From NCBI RefSeq assembly GCF_902713425.1, contig NC_081217.1:12289585-12353584 (forward strand): a stretch of 64,000 bases of DNA, given 5' to 3'. Positions within the stretch are counted from its first letter, which is position 1, and every line of letters starts with the position of its first letter. This DNA is from Acipenser ruthenus (lineage: Eukaryota > Chordata > Actinopteri > Acipenseriformes > Acipenseridae). This document shows, one piece after another, positions 48,397 to 61,665 of this stretch. The translations under genes were made by a program, and so were the position numbers. The notes beneath the pieces were generated by a model. That model was given only the letters and a program-made list of their open reading frames with translations, was not told the DNA's origin and searched no databases.

Positions 48397-48470
48397 TGGC
48401 CCGTATGGGGATCGAACCCGCGACCTTGGCGTTATTAGCACCACGCTCTAACCAACTGAGCTAACCGGCC
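48397..48470 (-). tRNA. tRNA-Ile(AAT), unit 13
   Basis: A64 form. Confidence 0.88.
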
Positions 48471-48758
48471 ACACACATGGAGCACGTTAATAAAACCCGA
48501 GAAAAACAAGGCCTGCGGACATTATGATTACCAAGATGTTATGTTAAACTCAACAATAACACATTCAAAGTATTGGAAAGGCATAATTAGAGGTCTCATC
48601 TTTATGAGGCAGTTTAGCAGTGTGAAGAAAGTGGCGAGGTGCGGGCTTGCGGTGACTTTCTCTCATTTAAAAAGCTGTGATTTGAATACTAAAAAGAAAA
48701 ACATGTAAAATTACCAAGCATTCGGTGGACGTTTTAGAAATAAATTAACAAGAACAGT

Positions 48759-48840
48759 TGTCAGAAGTGGGGTTCGAGCCCACGCCTCCATGGAGACTGC
48801 GACCTGACCACAGCGCCTTAGACCGCTCGGCCATCCTGAC
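48759..48840 (-). tRNA. tRNA-Leu(CAG), unit 13
   Basis: Identical to unit 1. Confidence 0.92.
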
Positions 48841-49261
48841 TTACACCGACGACTTTGCACAACGCTGCAGCACACTGCTGAACCTCCCATGTCTGACGCT
48901 GCAGTAAATCACCTGGCGTGTGCGTGTACTTGTTCTTTTTCTGTTTATATTAAGGAGGGCGACAGGTTTTGTCGCATTCTGTATGGAATCACAAGGACAC
49001 TCCTCTTACTGAAAGAAAATATACTGCAAACAGAGCGATCGCTTCACGGTTTGAATCAAAATCAGAACAGTCTGTTAGCAAATGAACTTCATCAAAAAAC
49101 CACAAAGGCATTACATAAATGTTACAGATATATTTCGTAGACAGAACAGTTGTAACATATTTGAGTACATTTCTAAACAATCTGCTAATAACAGACATAA
49201 TCTCAAAGCGCTAAAATTTATTTTCAGATCTTATGAAAGACAAGTATGGTTGCGCATTATA

Positions 49262-49719
49262 TCACAGAAAACAGGATAATCCTAGCGCTTCATTTAATCC
49301 CTCGGTTTGTACCATATGGAGATAGAAGATCCATTTGGATTCACATTGTAATAGTTTTTGATCGAGATTATCACGTCCTCGAGCTTGAAATATTTTTTGT
49401 ATGCTGCGGTATTTCAGATCTGAAATGGAATGTTTGGCATCTACGAAATGTCTAGCTAGTGGTGAATGGATATCTTTTCTCCTAATTGAACTTTTATGCT
49501 TGCTCATCAATGCGCAATCGTCACTGTCTAGTAGTTTTACCAACATATTGCAAATGGCAAGGACAAAAAAACAAATAAATGACATGCGTTGAAGCACAGG
49601 TCATCACTTGTAAGACACTCTGCTCTTTTTTCGTTGTATGGCTTGTAAAACGCAAACGCATTATCACAGGCGGCACAATTACGACATGGAAAAAAATCCA
49701 GTAGATTTGTCCAGTACAC
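49262..49719 (-). mobile_element. Penelope-like fossil, unit 13
   Basis: Co-amplified copy; broken. Confidence 0.75.
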
Positions 49720-50537
49720 CTAGATCTCTCGAACATGTCAATGAGTCAGCCCTTAATAAACACTGTCCGTGTTCATTTCTGTGTATATGACATTGTCTAT
49801 AACCAATATCTGTTATGTAAGCGTATTGGTATGAAACCAATCGCAATTAATGCGATCCGTGTTTTCAGTCAGTTTGATAGTTTTAATCAATCATCGAAAA
49901 AGCAGCAGTGCTTTGCAACTGTAGTTCATCTTTCTTACGTTTTGGTAAGATACCCACTCAGAACGTGTCCGCTTCCTCCAGCCCCCAAAGGAACACTGGA
50001 GCGGTCATCAATAACAGCGAGCAGTTGGTCAAAAACAACACTCGCTGTCTTCTTCACGCTCAAAAACGAACACTCTCACTCTTCCTCGTGGGTAGCGAGC
50101 ACAAACACTTTCAAAACGCATTTCGCTAGCAAATCACTATAGAAATGATCCCTGAAAGTATTGTTTTATGGGCAAGTGGCCGACCGTCTCCCTCCAACTC
50201 TGAGTGGCACCGGTAGCTGTGCCGGTGACAAATAAACAGGAGCACTTACATATAATGCAATTGCTGTAGCCCAGTGAGTTGTTACAATAACATTTCAAAC
50301 TCATCCCAGACTGCAGGCGGTTAAAAGCTTAATTGGGTTCAATTTTTTGATATGATTTAAAAAGTACGAGCCAGTTGCCTCATTTGCATTGCCTGCCTTC
50401 CTCCTTTGCACTGTGACGTCTATCAAATGTGTGCTTAAAATCTGATGAATACGATTCCCATTTGAACCGTAAATATTTTAATTATACGCATACAGTGTTC
50501 TGTTGGGCTCCGAGGGTGTTATCTAATAAAACAAGGT

Positions 50538-50596
50538 AATCGGTGAGCGCGTTCGGCTTAACCAAAATGTTGCTGTTTCAAGCCCACGCAGGGACG
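50538..50596 (+). pseudogene. tRNA-Asn relic, unit 14
   Basis: One further change, AAAATGTTGC for AAAACGTTGC. Confidence 0.85.
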
Positions 50597-51357
50597 AGGC
50601 ATTCTTTTTGTCAATCGCCTTTCTGTCAAGCCAGTAAACCTGTATATAATAAGAAACATTCAACAGCTCGGAAACACCATAATAGAATCCAATGCCTTTA
50701 CAAATGTGTTTTGAAACTGTTCATTTTTCACCCAAATGCGGTTCTCAAAAATTGTTTTGCCTACATTTTTCTATTGCTATTATTATTTTTTCCAGAGTAA
50801 GACGAAAAAGCAAACATCCATGAAATAGGTAAACACTGCTACAGCGCTTGAACTGTCTCAACAAACGTTCAGCTCTAAAACGTGTACATTGAAAGTCTTT
50901 TAACATCTTTAACACAATCATGTGTGTTCCAATAGCGGCTATTCCACATGGTGATCAATAAAGTGAATGCTGGCTTTGTTCACATATTAGCAAGACGTTT
51001 TCAGGATTCACGCATATTCTGAACAAGCACACTAGAATATGGTAATGAAAGGACAGGAAAATAACAGGTTTATTGGCTTTGGTCTTGTATCGTCACCCTG
51101 ACTACTGTCAGGTAAGGAAGTGGCATTAATCAAAACGTAATTATGTAAGGTTACCAATGCGCAAATACGAAGCATATTAAAACTTCTTCACAATCTTAAA
51201 TCTTCCCACATGCATTTCAAACACTTACTGATAAGTACGGCCCTTTCCCAATGTAACTGCTTTGTTTGAACACCAAAGATGGCTTGGATATTTATGAAAC
51301 CACGATACTATTGTTCCCACTTTCTTTAGAACTACCAAATGTGCGCTTCCCATGTCA

Positions 51358-51431
51358 GCCCTAGTGGCCTAATGGCTAAGGCCACTGGCCTCCTAAGCCA
51401 GGGATAGTGGGTTCGAGTCCCATCTGGGGTG
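51358..51431 (+). tRNA. tRNA-Arg(CCT), unit 14
   Basis: D-loop GGCTAAGG. Confidence 0.85.
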
Positions 51432-51868
51432 GGGTTTTGTTATAAAATCGAACATAATTGTGTTATGTTTTATTGGCATGTGATATTTTGTAGATCTTGT
51501 TATCTGCTAAGTCCGCTCACGCTAGCCACAACGTGCTTGAGTGCTGTGGCAGCAGCCATGAAGCAAGTCAGTTTTTCAGTTGAAATCAAGATCTACTTTG
51601 TTTTTTGTGTATGGGTGGTTTGAAAAGATCACTTAAATTGTTACGTATTTTGAAATAAAGATGTATTCATTATTATGAACGTTGACAGAAAGGATATTGT
51701 ATTTACATTTCCCACGTGTGCTTGCCTTGTATAAATCGATGGAGTTTCAACAAAGGCATTTGACTTCGGTTCATGTTAGCCTATACTGCCATCTGCAGCA
51801 TTACCGCGGGTGTCTTTTACTTCTTTTGACAATAATATGGATCATTTCACAGTCCAATGTAAGAACAT

Positions 51869-51950
51869 GTAGTCGTGGCCGAGTGGTTAAGGCGATGGAC
51901 TAGAAATCCATTGGGGTTTCCCCGCGCAGGTTCGAATCCTGCCGACTACG
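51869..51950 (+). tRNA. tRNA-Ser(AGA), unit 14
   Basis: Intact form. Confidence 0.95.
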
Positions 51951-52115
51951 TAAGCTTTCTTTTTAATTGTATGTGTTCATTCCTAATACATGTTTAAAGA
52001 TGAGGAATCTGAAATATTACTGGTTCTACTTCATATCGCACCGGTTCATTTTGTTAAAGAATGTTCATTTTGGCACCATTCCAAATGCTGTGGTTTCTTT
52101 AAAGAAGAAAAGTCA

Positions 52116-52189
52116 TGGCCCGTACGGGGATCGAACCCGCGACCTTGGCGTTATTAGCACCACGCTCTAACCAACTGAGCTAACCGGCC
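52116..52189 (-). tRNA. tRNA-Ile(AAT), unit 14
   Basis: Canonical G64 form, as in unit 1. Confidence 0.95.
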
Positions 52190-52472
52190 ACACACATGGA
52201 GCGCGTTAATAAAACCCGAGAAAAACAAGGCCTGCGGACATTATGATTACCAAGATGTTAAACTCAACAATAACACATTCAAAGTATTGGAAAGGCATAA
52301 TTAGAGGTCTCATCTTTATGAGGCAGTTTAGCAGTGTGAAGAAAGTGGCGAGGTGCGGGCTTGCGGTGACTTTCTCTCATTTAAAAAGCTGTGATTTGAA
52401 TACTAAAAAGAAAAACATGTAAAATTACCAAGCATTCGGTGGACGTTTTAGAAATAAATTAACAAGAACAGT

Positions 52473-52554
52473 TGTCAGAAGTGGGGTTCGAGCCCACGCC
52501 TCCATGGAGACTGCGACCTGACCACAGCGCCTTAGACCGCTCGGCCATCCTGAC
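52473..52554 (-). tRNA. tRNA-Leu(CAG), unit 14
   Basis: Identical to unit 1. Confidence 0.92.
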
Positions 52555-52975
52555 TTACACCGACGACTTTGCACAACGCTGCAGCACACTGCTGAACCTC
52601 CCATGTCTGACGCTGCAGTAAATCACCTGGCGTGTGCGTGTACTTGTTCTTTTTCTGTTTATATTAAGGAGGGCGACAGGTTTTGTCGCATTCTGTATGG
52701 AATCACAAGGACACTCCTCTTACTGAAAGAAAATATACTGCAAACAGAGCGATCGCTTCACGGTTTGAATCAAAATCAGAACAGTCTGTTAGCAAATGAA
52801 CTTCATCAAAAAACCACAAAGGCATTACATAAATGTTACAGATATATTTCGTAGACAGAACAGTTGTAACATATTTGAGTACATTTCTAAACAATCTGCT
52901 AATAACAGACATAATCTCAAAGCGCTATAATTTATTTTCAGATCTTATGAAAGACAAGTATGGTTGCGCATTATA

Positions 52976-53433
52976 TCACAGAAAACAGGATAATCCTAGC
53001 GCTTCATTTAATCCCTCGGTTTGTACCATATGGAGATAGAAGATCCATTTGGATTCACATTGTAATAGTTTTTGATCGAGATTATCACGTCCTCGAGCTT
53101 GAAATATTTTTTGTATGCTGCGGTATTTCAGATCTGAAATGGAATGTTTGGCATCTACGAAATGTCTAGCTAGTGGTGAATGGATATCTTTTCTCCTAAT
53201 TGAACTTTTATGCTTGCTCATCAATGCGCAATCGTCACTGTCTAGTAGTTTTACCAACATATTGCAAATGGCAAGGACAAAAAAACAAATAAATGACATG
53301 CGTTGAAGCACAGGTCATCACTTGTAAGACACTCTGCTCTTTTTTCGTTGTATGGCTTGTAAAACGCAAACGCATTATCACAGGCGGCACAATTACGACA
53401 TGGAAAAAAATCCAGTAGATTTGTCCAGTACAC
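52976..53433 (-). mobile_element. Penelope-like fossil, unit 14
   Basis: Co-amplified copy; broken. Confidence 0.75.
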
Positions 53434-54251
53434 CTAGATCTCTCGAACATGTCAATGAGTCAGCCCTTAATAAACACTGTCCGTGTTCATTTCTGTGTAT
53501 ATGACATTGTCTATAACCAATATCTGTTATGTAAGCGTATTGGTATGAAACCAATCGCAATTAATGCGATCCGTGTTTTCAGTCAGTTTGATAGTTTTAA
53601 TCAATCATCGAAAAAGCAGCAGTGCTTTGCAACTGTAGTTCATCTTTCTTACGTTTTGGTAAGATACCCACTCAGAACGTGTCCGCTTCCTCCAGCCCCC
53701 AAAGGAACACTGGAGCGGTCATCAATAACAACGAGCAGTTGGTCAAAAACAACACTCGCTGTCTTCTTCACGCTCAAAAACGAACACTCTCACTCTTCCT
53801 CGTGGGTAGCGAGCCCAAACACTTTCAAAACGCATTTCGATAGCAAATCACTATAGAAATGATCCCTGAAAGTATTGTTTTATGGGCAAGTGGCCGACCG
53901 TCTCCCTCCAACTCTGAGTGGCACCGGTAGCTGTGCCGGTGACAAATAAACAGGAGCACTTTCATATAATGCAATTGCTGTAGCCCAGTGAGTTGTTACA
54001 ATAACATTTCAAACTCATCCCAGACTGCAGGCGGTTAAAAGCTTAATTGGGTTCAATTTTTTGATATGATTTAAAAAGTACGAGCCAGTTGCCTCATTTG
54101 CATTGCCTGCCTTCCTCCTTTGCACTGTGACGTCTATCAAATGTGTGCTTAAAATCTGATGAATACGATTCCCATTTGAACCGTAAATATTTTAATTATA
54201 CGCATACAGTGTTCTGTTGGGCTCCGAGGGTGTTATCTAATAAAACAAGGT

Positions 54252-54310
54252 AATCGGTGAGCGCGTTCGGCTTAACCAAAACGTTGCTGTTTCAAGCCCA
54301 CGCAGGGACG
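54252..54310 (+). pseudogene. tRNA-Asn relic, unit 15
   Basis: Same as unit 2. Confidence 0.85.
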
Positions 54311-55071
54311 AGGCATTCTTTTTGTCAATCGCCTTTCTGTCAAGCCAGTAAACCTGTATATAATAAGAAACATTCAACAGCTCGGAAACACCATAATAGA
54401 ATCCAATGCCTTTACAAATGTGTTTTGAAACTGTTCATTTTTCACCCAAATGCGGTTCTCAAAAATTGTTTTGCCTACATTTTTCTATTGCTATTATTAT
54501 TTTTTCCAGAGTAAGACGAAAAAGCAAACATCCATGAAATAGGTAAACACTGCTACAGCGCTTGAACTGTCTCAACAAACGTTCAGCTCTAAAACGTGTA
54601 CATTGAAAGTCTATTAACATCTTTAACACAATCATGTGTGTTCCAATAGCGGCTATTCCACATGGTGATCAATAAAGTGAATGCTGGCTTTGTTCACATA
54701 TTAGCAAGACGTTTTCAGGATTCACGCATATTCTGAACAAGCACACTAGAATATGGTAATGAAAGGACAGGAAAATAACAGGTTTATTGGCTTTGGTCTT
54801 GTATCGTCACCCTGACTACTGTCAGGTAAGGAAGTGGCATTAATCAAAACGTAATTATGTAAGGTCACCAATGCGCAAATACGAAGCATATTAAAACTTC
54901 TTCACAATCTTAAATCTTCCCACATGCATTTCAAACACTTACTGATAAGTACGGCCCTTTCCCAATGTAACTGCTTTGTTTGAACACCAAAGATGGCTTG
55001 GATATTTATGAAACCACGATACTATTGTTCCCACTTTCTTTAGAACTACCAAATGTGCGCTTCCCATGTCA

Positions 55072-55145
55072 GCCCTAGTGGCCTAATGGCTAAGGCCACT
55101 GGCCTCCTAAGCCAGGGATAGTGGGTTCGAGTCCCATCTGGGGTG
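55072..55145 (+). tRNA. tRNA-Arg(CCT), unit 15
   Basis: D-loop GGCTAAGG. Confidence 0.85.
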
Positions 55146-55581
55146 GGGTTTTGTTATAAAATCGAACATAATTGTGTTATGTTTTATTGGCATGTGATAT
55201 TTTGTAGATCTTGTTATCTGTTAAGTCCGCTCACGCTAGCCACAACGTGCTTGAGTGCTGTGGCAGCAGCCATGAAGCAAGTCAGTTTTTCAGTTGAAAT
55301 AAAGATCTACTTTGTTTTTTGTGTATGGGTGGTTTGAAAAATCACTTAAATTGTTACGTATTTTGAAATAAAGATGTATTCATTATTATGAACGTTGACA
55401 GAAAGGATATTGTATTTACATTTCCCACGTGTGCTTGCCTTGTATAAATCGATGGAGTTTCAACAAAGGCATTTGACTTCGGTTCATGTTAGCCTATACT
55501 GCCATCTGCAGCATTACCGCGGGTGTCTTTTACTTCTTTTGACAATAATATGGATCATTTCACAGTCCCATGTAAGAACAT

Positions 55582-55663
55582 GTAGTCGTGGCCGAGTGGT
55601 TAAGGCGATGGAATAGAAATCCATTGGGGTTTCCCCGCGCAGGTTCGAATCCTGCCGACTACG
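55582..55663 (+). tRNA. tRNA-Ser(AGA), unit 15
   Basis: C32 is A (GGAATAGAA), a change in the anticodon loop next to U33; the anticodon AGA itself is kept. Confidence 0.88.
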
Positions 55664-55828
55664 TAAGCTTTCTTTTTAATTGTATGTGTTCATTCCTAAT
55701 ACATGTTTAAAGATGAGGAATCTGAAATATTACTGGTTCTACTTCATATCGCACCGGTTCATTTTGTTAAAGAATGTTCATTTTGGCACCATTCCAAATG
55801 CTGTGGTTTCTTTAAAGAAGAAAAGTCA

Positions 55829-55902
55829 TGGCCCGTACGGGGATCGAACCCGCGACCTTGGCGTTATTAGCACCACGCTCTAACCAACTGAGCTAACCGG
55901 CC
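55829..55902 (-). tRNA. tRNA-Ile(AAT), unit 15
   Basis: Canonical G64 form. Confidence 0.95.
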
Positions 55903-56190
55903 ACACACATGGAGCGCGTTAATAAAACCCGAGAAAAACAAGGCCTGCGGAAATTATGATTACCAAGATGTTATGTTAAACTCAACAATAACACATTCAA
56001 AGTATTGGAAAGGCATAATTAGAGGTCTCATCTTTATGAGGCAGTTTAGTAGTGTGAAGAAAGTGGCGAGGTGCGGGCTTGCGGTGACTTTCTCTCATTT
56101 AAAAAGCTGTGATTTGAATACTAAAAAGAAAAACATGTAAAATTACCATGCATTCGGTGGACGTTTTAGAAATAAATTAACAAGAACAGT

Positions 56191-56272
56191 TGTCAGAAGT
56201 GGGGTTCGAGCCCACGCCTCCATGGAGACTGCGACCTGACCACAGCGCCTTAGACCGCTCGGCCATCCTGAC
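56191..56272 (-). tRNA. tRNA-Leu(CAG), unit 15
   Basis: Identical to unit 1. Confidence 0.92.
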
Positions 56273-56693
56273 TTACACCGACGACTTTGCACAACGCTGC
56301 AGCACACTGCTGAACCTCCCATGTCTGACGCTGCAGTAAATCACCTGGCGTGTGCGTGTACTTGTTCTTTTTCTGTTTATATTAAGGAGGGCGACAGGTT
56401 TTGTCGCATTCTGTATGGAATCACAAGGACACTCCTCTTACTGAAAGAAAATATACTGCAAACAGAGCGATCGCTTCACGGTTTGAATCAAAATCAGAAC
56501 AGTCTGTTAGCAAATAAACTTCATCAAAAAACCACAAAGGCATTACATAAATGTTACAGATATATTTCGTAGACAGAACAGTTGTAACATATTTGAGTAC
56601 ATTTCTAAACAATCTGCTAATAACAGACATAATCTCAAAGCGCTATAATTTATTTTCAGATCTTATGAAAGACAAGTATGGTTGCGCATTATA

Positions 56694-57151
56694 TCACAGA
56701 AAACAGGATAATCCTAGCGCTTCATTTGATCCCTCGGGTTGTACCATATGGAGATAGAAGATCCATTTGGATTCACATTGTAATAGTTTTTGATCGAGAT
56801 TATCACGTCCTCGAGCTTGAAATATTTTTTGTATGCTGCGGTATTTCAGATCTGAAATGGAATGTTTGGCATCTACGAAATGTCTAGCTAGTGGTGAATG
56901 GATATCTTTTCTCCTAATTGAACTTTTATGCTTGCTCATCAATGCGCAATCGTCACTGTCTAGTAGTTTTACCAACATATTGCAAATGGCAAGGACAAAA
57001 AAACAAATAAATGACATGCGTTGAAGCACAGGTCATCACTTGTAAGACACTGTACTCTTTTTTCGTTGTATGGCTTGTAAAACGCAAACGCATTATCACA
57101 GGCGGCACAATTACGACATGGAAAAAAATCCAGTAGATTTGTCCAGTACAC
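56694..57151 (-). mobile_element. Penelope-like fossil, unit 15
   Basis: Co-amplified copy; broken. Confidence 0.75.
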
Positions 57152-57969
57152 CTAGATCTCTCGAACATGTCAATGAGTCAGCCCTTAATAAACACTGTCC
57201 GTGTTCATTTCTGTGTATATGACATTGTCTATAACCAATATCTGTTATGTAAGCGTATTGGTATGAAACCAATCGCAATTAATGCGATCCGTGTTTTCAG
57301 TCAGTTTGATAGTTTTAATCAATCATCGAAAAAGCAGCAGTGCTTTGCAACTGTAGTTCATCTTTCTTACGTTTTGGTAAGATACCCACTCAGAACGTGT
57401 CCGCTTCCTCCAGCCCCCTAAGGAACACTGGAGCGGTCATCAATAACAGCGAGCAGTTGGTCAAAAACAACACTCGCTGTCTTCTTCACGCTCAAAAACG
57501 AACACTCTCACTCTTCCTCGTGGGTAGCGAGCCCAAACACTTTCAAAACGCATTTCGCTAGCAAATCACTATAGAAATGATCCCTGAAAGTATTGTTTTA
57601 TGGGCAAGTGGCCGACCGTCTCCCTCCAACTCTGAGTGGCACCGGTAGCTGTGCCGGTGACAAATAAACAGGAGCACTTTCATATAATGCAATTGCTGTA
57701 GCCCAGTGAGTTGTTACAATAACATTTCAAACTCATTCCAGACTGCAGGCGGTTAAAAGCTTAATTGGGTTCAATTTTTTGATATGATTTAAAAAGTACG
57801 AGCCAGTTGCCTCATTTGCATTGCCTGCCTTCCTCCTTTGCACTGTGACGTCTATCAAATGTGTGCTTAAAATCTGATGAATACGATTCCCATTTGAACC
57901 GTAAATATTTTAATTATACGCATACAGTGTTCTGTTGGGCTCCGAGGTTGTTATCTAATAAAACAAGGT

Positions 57970-58028
57970 AATCGGTGAGCGCGTTCGGCTTAACCAAAAC
58001 GTTGCTGTTTCAAGCCCACGCAGGGACG
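57970..58028 (+). pseudogene. tRNA-Asn relic, unit 16
   Basis: Same as unit 2. Confidence 0.85.
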
Positions 58029-58789
58029 AGGCATTCTTTTTGTCAATCGCCTTTCTGTCAAGCCAGTAAACCTGTATATAATAAGAAACATTCAACAGCT
58101 CGGAAACACCATAATAGAATCCAATGCCTTTACAAATGTGTTTTGAAACTGTTCATTTTTCACCCAAATGCGGTTCTCAAAAATTGTTTTGCCTACATTT
58201 TTCTATTGCTATTATTATTTTTTCCAGAGTAAGACGAAAAAGCAAACATCCATGAAATAGGTAAACACTGCTACAGCGCTTGAACTGTCTCAACAAACGT
58301 TCAGCTCTAAAACGTGTACATTGAAAGTCTATTAACATCTTTAACACAATCATGTGTGTTCCAATAGCGGCTATTCCACATGGTGATCAATAAAGTGAAT
58401 GCTGGCTTTGTTCACATATTAGCAAGACGTTTTCAGGATTCACGCATATTCTGAACAAGCACACTAGAATATGGTAATGAAAGGACAGGAAAATAACAGG
58501 TTTATTGGCTTTGGTCTTGTATCGTCACCCTGACTACTGTCAGGTAAGGAAGTGGCATTAATCAAAACGTAATTATGTAAGGTTACCAATGCGCAAATAC
58601 GAAGCATATTAAAACTTCTTCACAATCTTAAATCTTCCCACATGCATTTCAAACACTTACTGATAAGTACGGCCCTTTCCCAATGTAACTGCTTTGTTTG
58701 AACACCAAAGATGGCTTGGATATTTATGAAACCACGATACTATTGTTCCCACTTTCTTTAGAACTACCAAATGTGCGCTTCCAATGTCA

Positions 58790-58863
58790 GCCCTAGTGGC
58801 CTAATGGCTAAGGCCACTGGCCTCCTAAGCCAGGGATAGTGGGTTCGAGTCCCATCTGGGGTG
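58790..58863 (+). tRNA. tRNA-Arg(CCT), unit 16
   Basis: D-loop GGCTAAGG; one C to A change a few bases upstream of the gene. Confidence 0.85.
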
Positions 58864-59300
58864 GGGTTTTGTTATAAAATCGAACATAATTGTGTTATGT
58901 TTTATTGGCATGTGATATTTTGTAGATCTTGTTATCTGTTAAGTCCGCTCACGCTAGCCACAACGTGCTTGAGTGCTGTGGCAGCAGCCATGAAGCAAGT
59001 CAGTTTTTCAGTTGAAATAAAGATCTACTTTGTTTTTTGTGTATGGGTGGTTTGAAAAGATCACTTAAATTGTTACGTATTTTGAAATAAAGATGTATTC
59101 ATTATTATGAACGTTGACAGAAAGGATATTGTATTTACATTTCCCACGTGTGCTTGCCTTGTATAAATCGATGGAGTTTCAACAAAGGCATTTGACTTCG
59201 GTTCATGTTAGCCTATACTGCCATCTGCAGCATTACCGCGGGTTTCTTTTACTTCTTTTGACAATAATATGGATCATTTCACAGTCCAATGTAAGAACAT

Positions 59301-59382
59301 GTAGTCGTGGCCGAGTGGTTAAGGCGATGGACTAGAAATCCATTGGGGTTTCCCCGCGCAGGTTCGAATCCTGCCGACTACG
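59301..59382 (+). tRNA. tRNA-Ser(AGA), unit 16
   Basis: Intact form. Confidence 0.95.
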
Positions 59383-59547
59383 TAAGCTTTCTTTTTAATT
59401 GTATGTGTTCATTCCTAATACATGTTTAAAGATGAGGAATCTGAAATATTACTGGTTCTACTTCATATCGCACCGGTTCATTTTGTTAAAGAATGTTCAT
59501 TTTGGCACCATTCCAAATGCTGTGGTTTCTTTAAAGAAGAAAAGTCA

Positions 59548-59621
59548 TGGCCCGTATGGGGATCGAACCCGCGACCTTGGCGTTATTAGCACCACGCTCT
59601 AACCAACTGAGCTAACCGGCC
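59548..59621 (-). tRNA. tRNA-Ile(AAT), unit 16
   Basis: A64 form. Confidence 0.88.
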
Positions 59622-59909
59622 ACACACATGGAGCACGTTAATAAAACCCGAGAAAAACAAGGCCTGCGGACATTATGATTACCAAGATGTTATGTTAAAC
59701 TCAACAATAACACATTCAAAGTATTGGAAAGGCATAATTAGAGGTCTCATCTTTATGAGGCAGTTTAGCAGTGTGAAGAAAGTGGCGAGGTGCGGGCTTG
59801 CGGTGACTTTCTCTCATTTAAAAAGCTGTGATTTGAATACTAAAAAGAAAAACATGTAAAATTACCAAGCATTCGGTGGACGTTTTAGAAATAAATTAAC
59901 AAGAACAGT

Positions 59910-59991
59910 TGTCAGAAGTGGGGTTCGAGCCCACGCCTCCATGGAGACTGCGACCTGACCACAGCGCCTTAGACCGCTCGGCCATCCTGAC
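59910..59991 (-). tRNA. tRNA-Leu(CAG), unit 16
   Basis: Identical to unit 1. Confidence 0.92.
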
Positions 59992-60412
59992 TTACACCGA
60001 CGACTTTGCACAACGCTGCAGCACACTGCTGAACCTCCCATGTCTGACGCTACAGTAAATCACCTGGCGTGTGCGTGTACTTGTTCTTTTTCTGTTTATA
60101 TTAAGGAGGGCGACAGGTTTTGTCGCATTCTGTATGGAATCACAAGGACACTCCTCTTACTGAAAGAAAATATACTGCAAACAGAGCGATAGCTTCACGG
60201 TTTGAATCAAAATCAGAACAGTCTGTTAGCAAATGAACTTCATCAAAAAACCACAAAGGCATTACATAAATGTTACAGATATATTTCGTAGACAGAACAG
60301 TTGTAACATATTTGAGTACATTTCTAAACAATCTGCTAATAACAGACATAATCTCAAAGCGCTATAATTTATTTTCAGATCTTATGAAAGACAAGTATGG
60401 TTGCGCATTATA

Positions 60413-60871
60413 TCACAGAAAACAGGATAATCCTAGCGCTTCATTTAATCCCTCGGTTTGTACCATATGGAGATAGAAGATCCATTTGGATTCACATTGT
60501 AATAGTTTTTGATCGAGATTATCACGTCCTCGAGCTTGAAATATTTTTTGTATGCTGCGGTATTTCAGATCTGAATTGGAATGTTTGGCATCTACGAAAT
60601 GTCTAGCTAGTGGTGAATGGATATCTTTTCACCTAATTGAACTTTTATGCTTGCTCATCAATGCGCAATCGTCACTGTCTAGTAGTTTTACCAACATATT
60701 GCAAATGGCAAGGACAAAAAAAACAAATAAATGACATGCGTTGAAGCACAGGTCATCACTTGTAAGACACTGTACTCTTTTTTCGTTGTATGGCTTGTAA
60801 AACGCAAACGCATTATCACAGGCGGCACAATTACGACATGGAAAAAAATCCAGTAGATTTGTCCAGTACAC
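60413..60871 (-). mobile_element. Penelope-like fossil, unit 16
   Basis: Co-amplified copy; broken. Slightly more diverged, with variants shared with the unit 11 copy. Confidence 0.72.
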
Positions 60872-61665
60872 CTAGATCTCTCGAACATGTCAATGAGTCA
60901 GCCCTTAATAAACACTGTCCGTGTTCATTTCTGTGTATATGACATTGTCTATAACCAATATCTGTTATGTAAGCGTATTGGTATGAAACCAATCGCAATT
61001 AATGCGATCCGTGTTTTCAGTCAGTTTGATAGTTTTAATCAATCATCGAAAAAGCAGCAGTGCTTTGCAACTGTAGTTCATCTTTCTTACGTTTTGGTAA
61101 GATACCCACTCAGAACGTGTCCGCTTCCTCCAGCCCCCTAAGGAACACTGGAGCGGTCATCAACAACACTCGCTGTCTTCTTCACGCTCAAAAACGAACA
61201 CTCTCACTCTTCCTCGTGGGTAGCGAGCCCAAACACTTTCAAAACGCATTTCGCTAGCAAATCACTATAGAAATGATCCCTGAAAGTATTGTTTTATGGG
61301 CAAGTGGCCGACCGTCTCCCTCCAACTCTGAGTGGCACCGGTAGCTGTGCCGGTGACAAATAAACAGGAGCACTTTCATATAATGCAATTGCTGTAGCCC
61401 AGTGAGTTGTTACAATAACATTTCAAACTCATTCCAGACTGCAGGCGGTTAAAAGCTTAATTGGGTTCAATTTTTTGGTATGATTTAAAAAGTACGAGCC
61501 AGTTGCCTCATTTGCATTGCCTGCCTTCCTCCTTTGCACTGTGACGTCTATCAAATGTGTGCTTAAAATCTGATGAATACGATTCCCATTTGAACCGTAA
61601 ATATTTTAATTATACGCATACAGTGTTCTGTTGGGCTCCGAGGGTGTTATCTAATAAAACAACGT

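Larger units (their letters stand above)
46412..50130. repeat. Array unit 13 (3719 bp)
   Basis: Type A-like in its first half (CTTGTAC, CAGACACTT) but with ATTCACTCAT near 47287 as in unit 2; later it shares GCTAAAATTT with units 6 and 9. Confidence 0.95.
50131..53844. repeat. Array unit 14 (3714 bp)
   Basis: Five bases shorter near 52258, where one of two adjacent TGTTA copies is lost (simple slippage). Carries GAAATCAAG as in units 7, 10 and 17. Confidence 0.95.
53845..57562. repeat. Array unit 15 (3718 bp)
   Basis: One base shorter near 55341. Several private substitutions, including TTTGATCCC near 56726. Confidence 0.95.
57563..61258. repeat. Array unit 16 (3696 bp)
   Basis: The shortest complete unit: 24 bases are missing near 61163, between short direct TCAA/CAA repeats, and one A is added near 60720. 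Confidence 0.95.
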
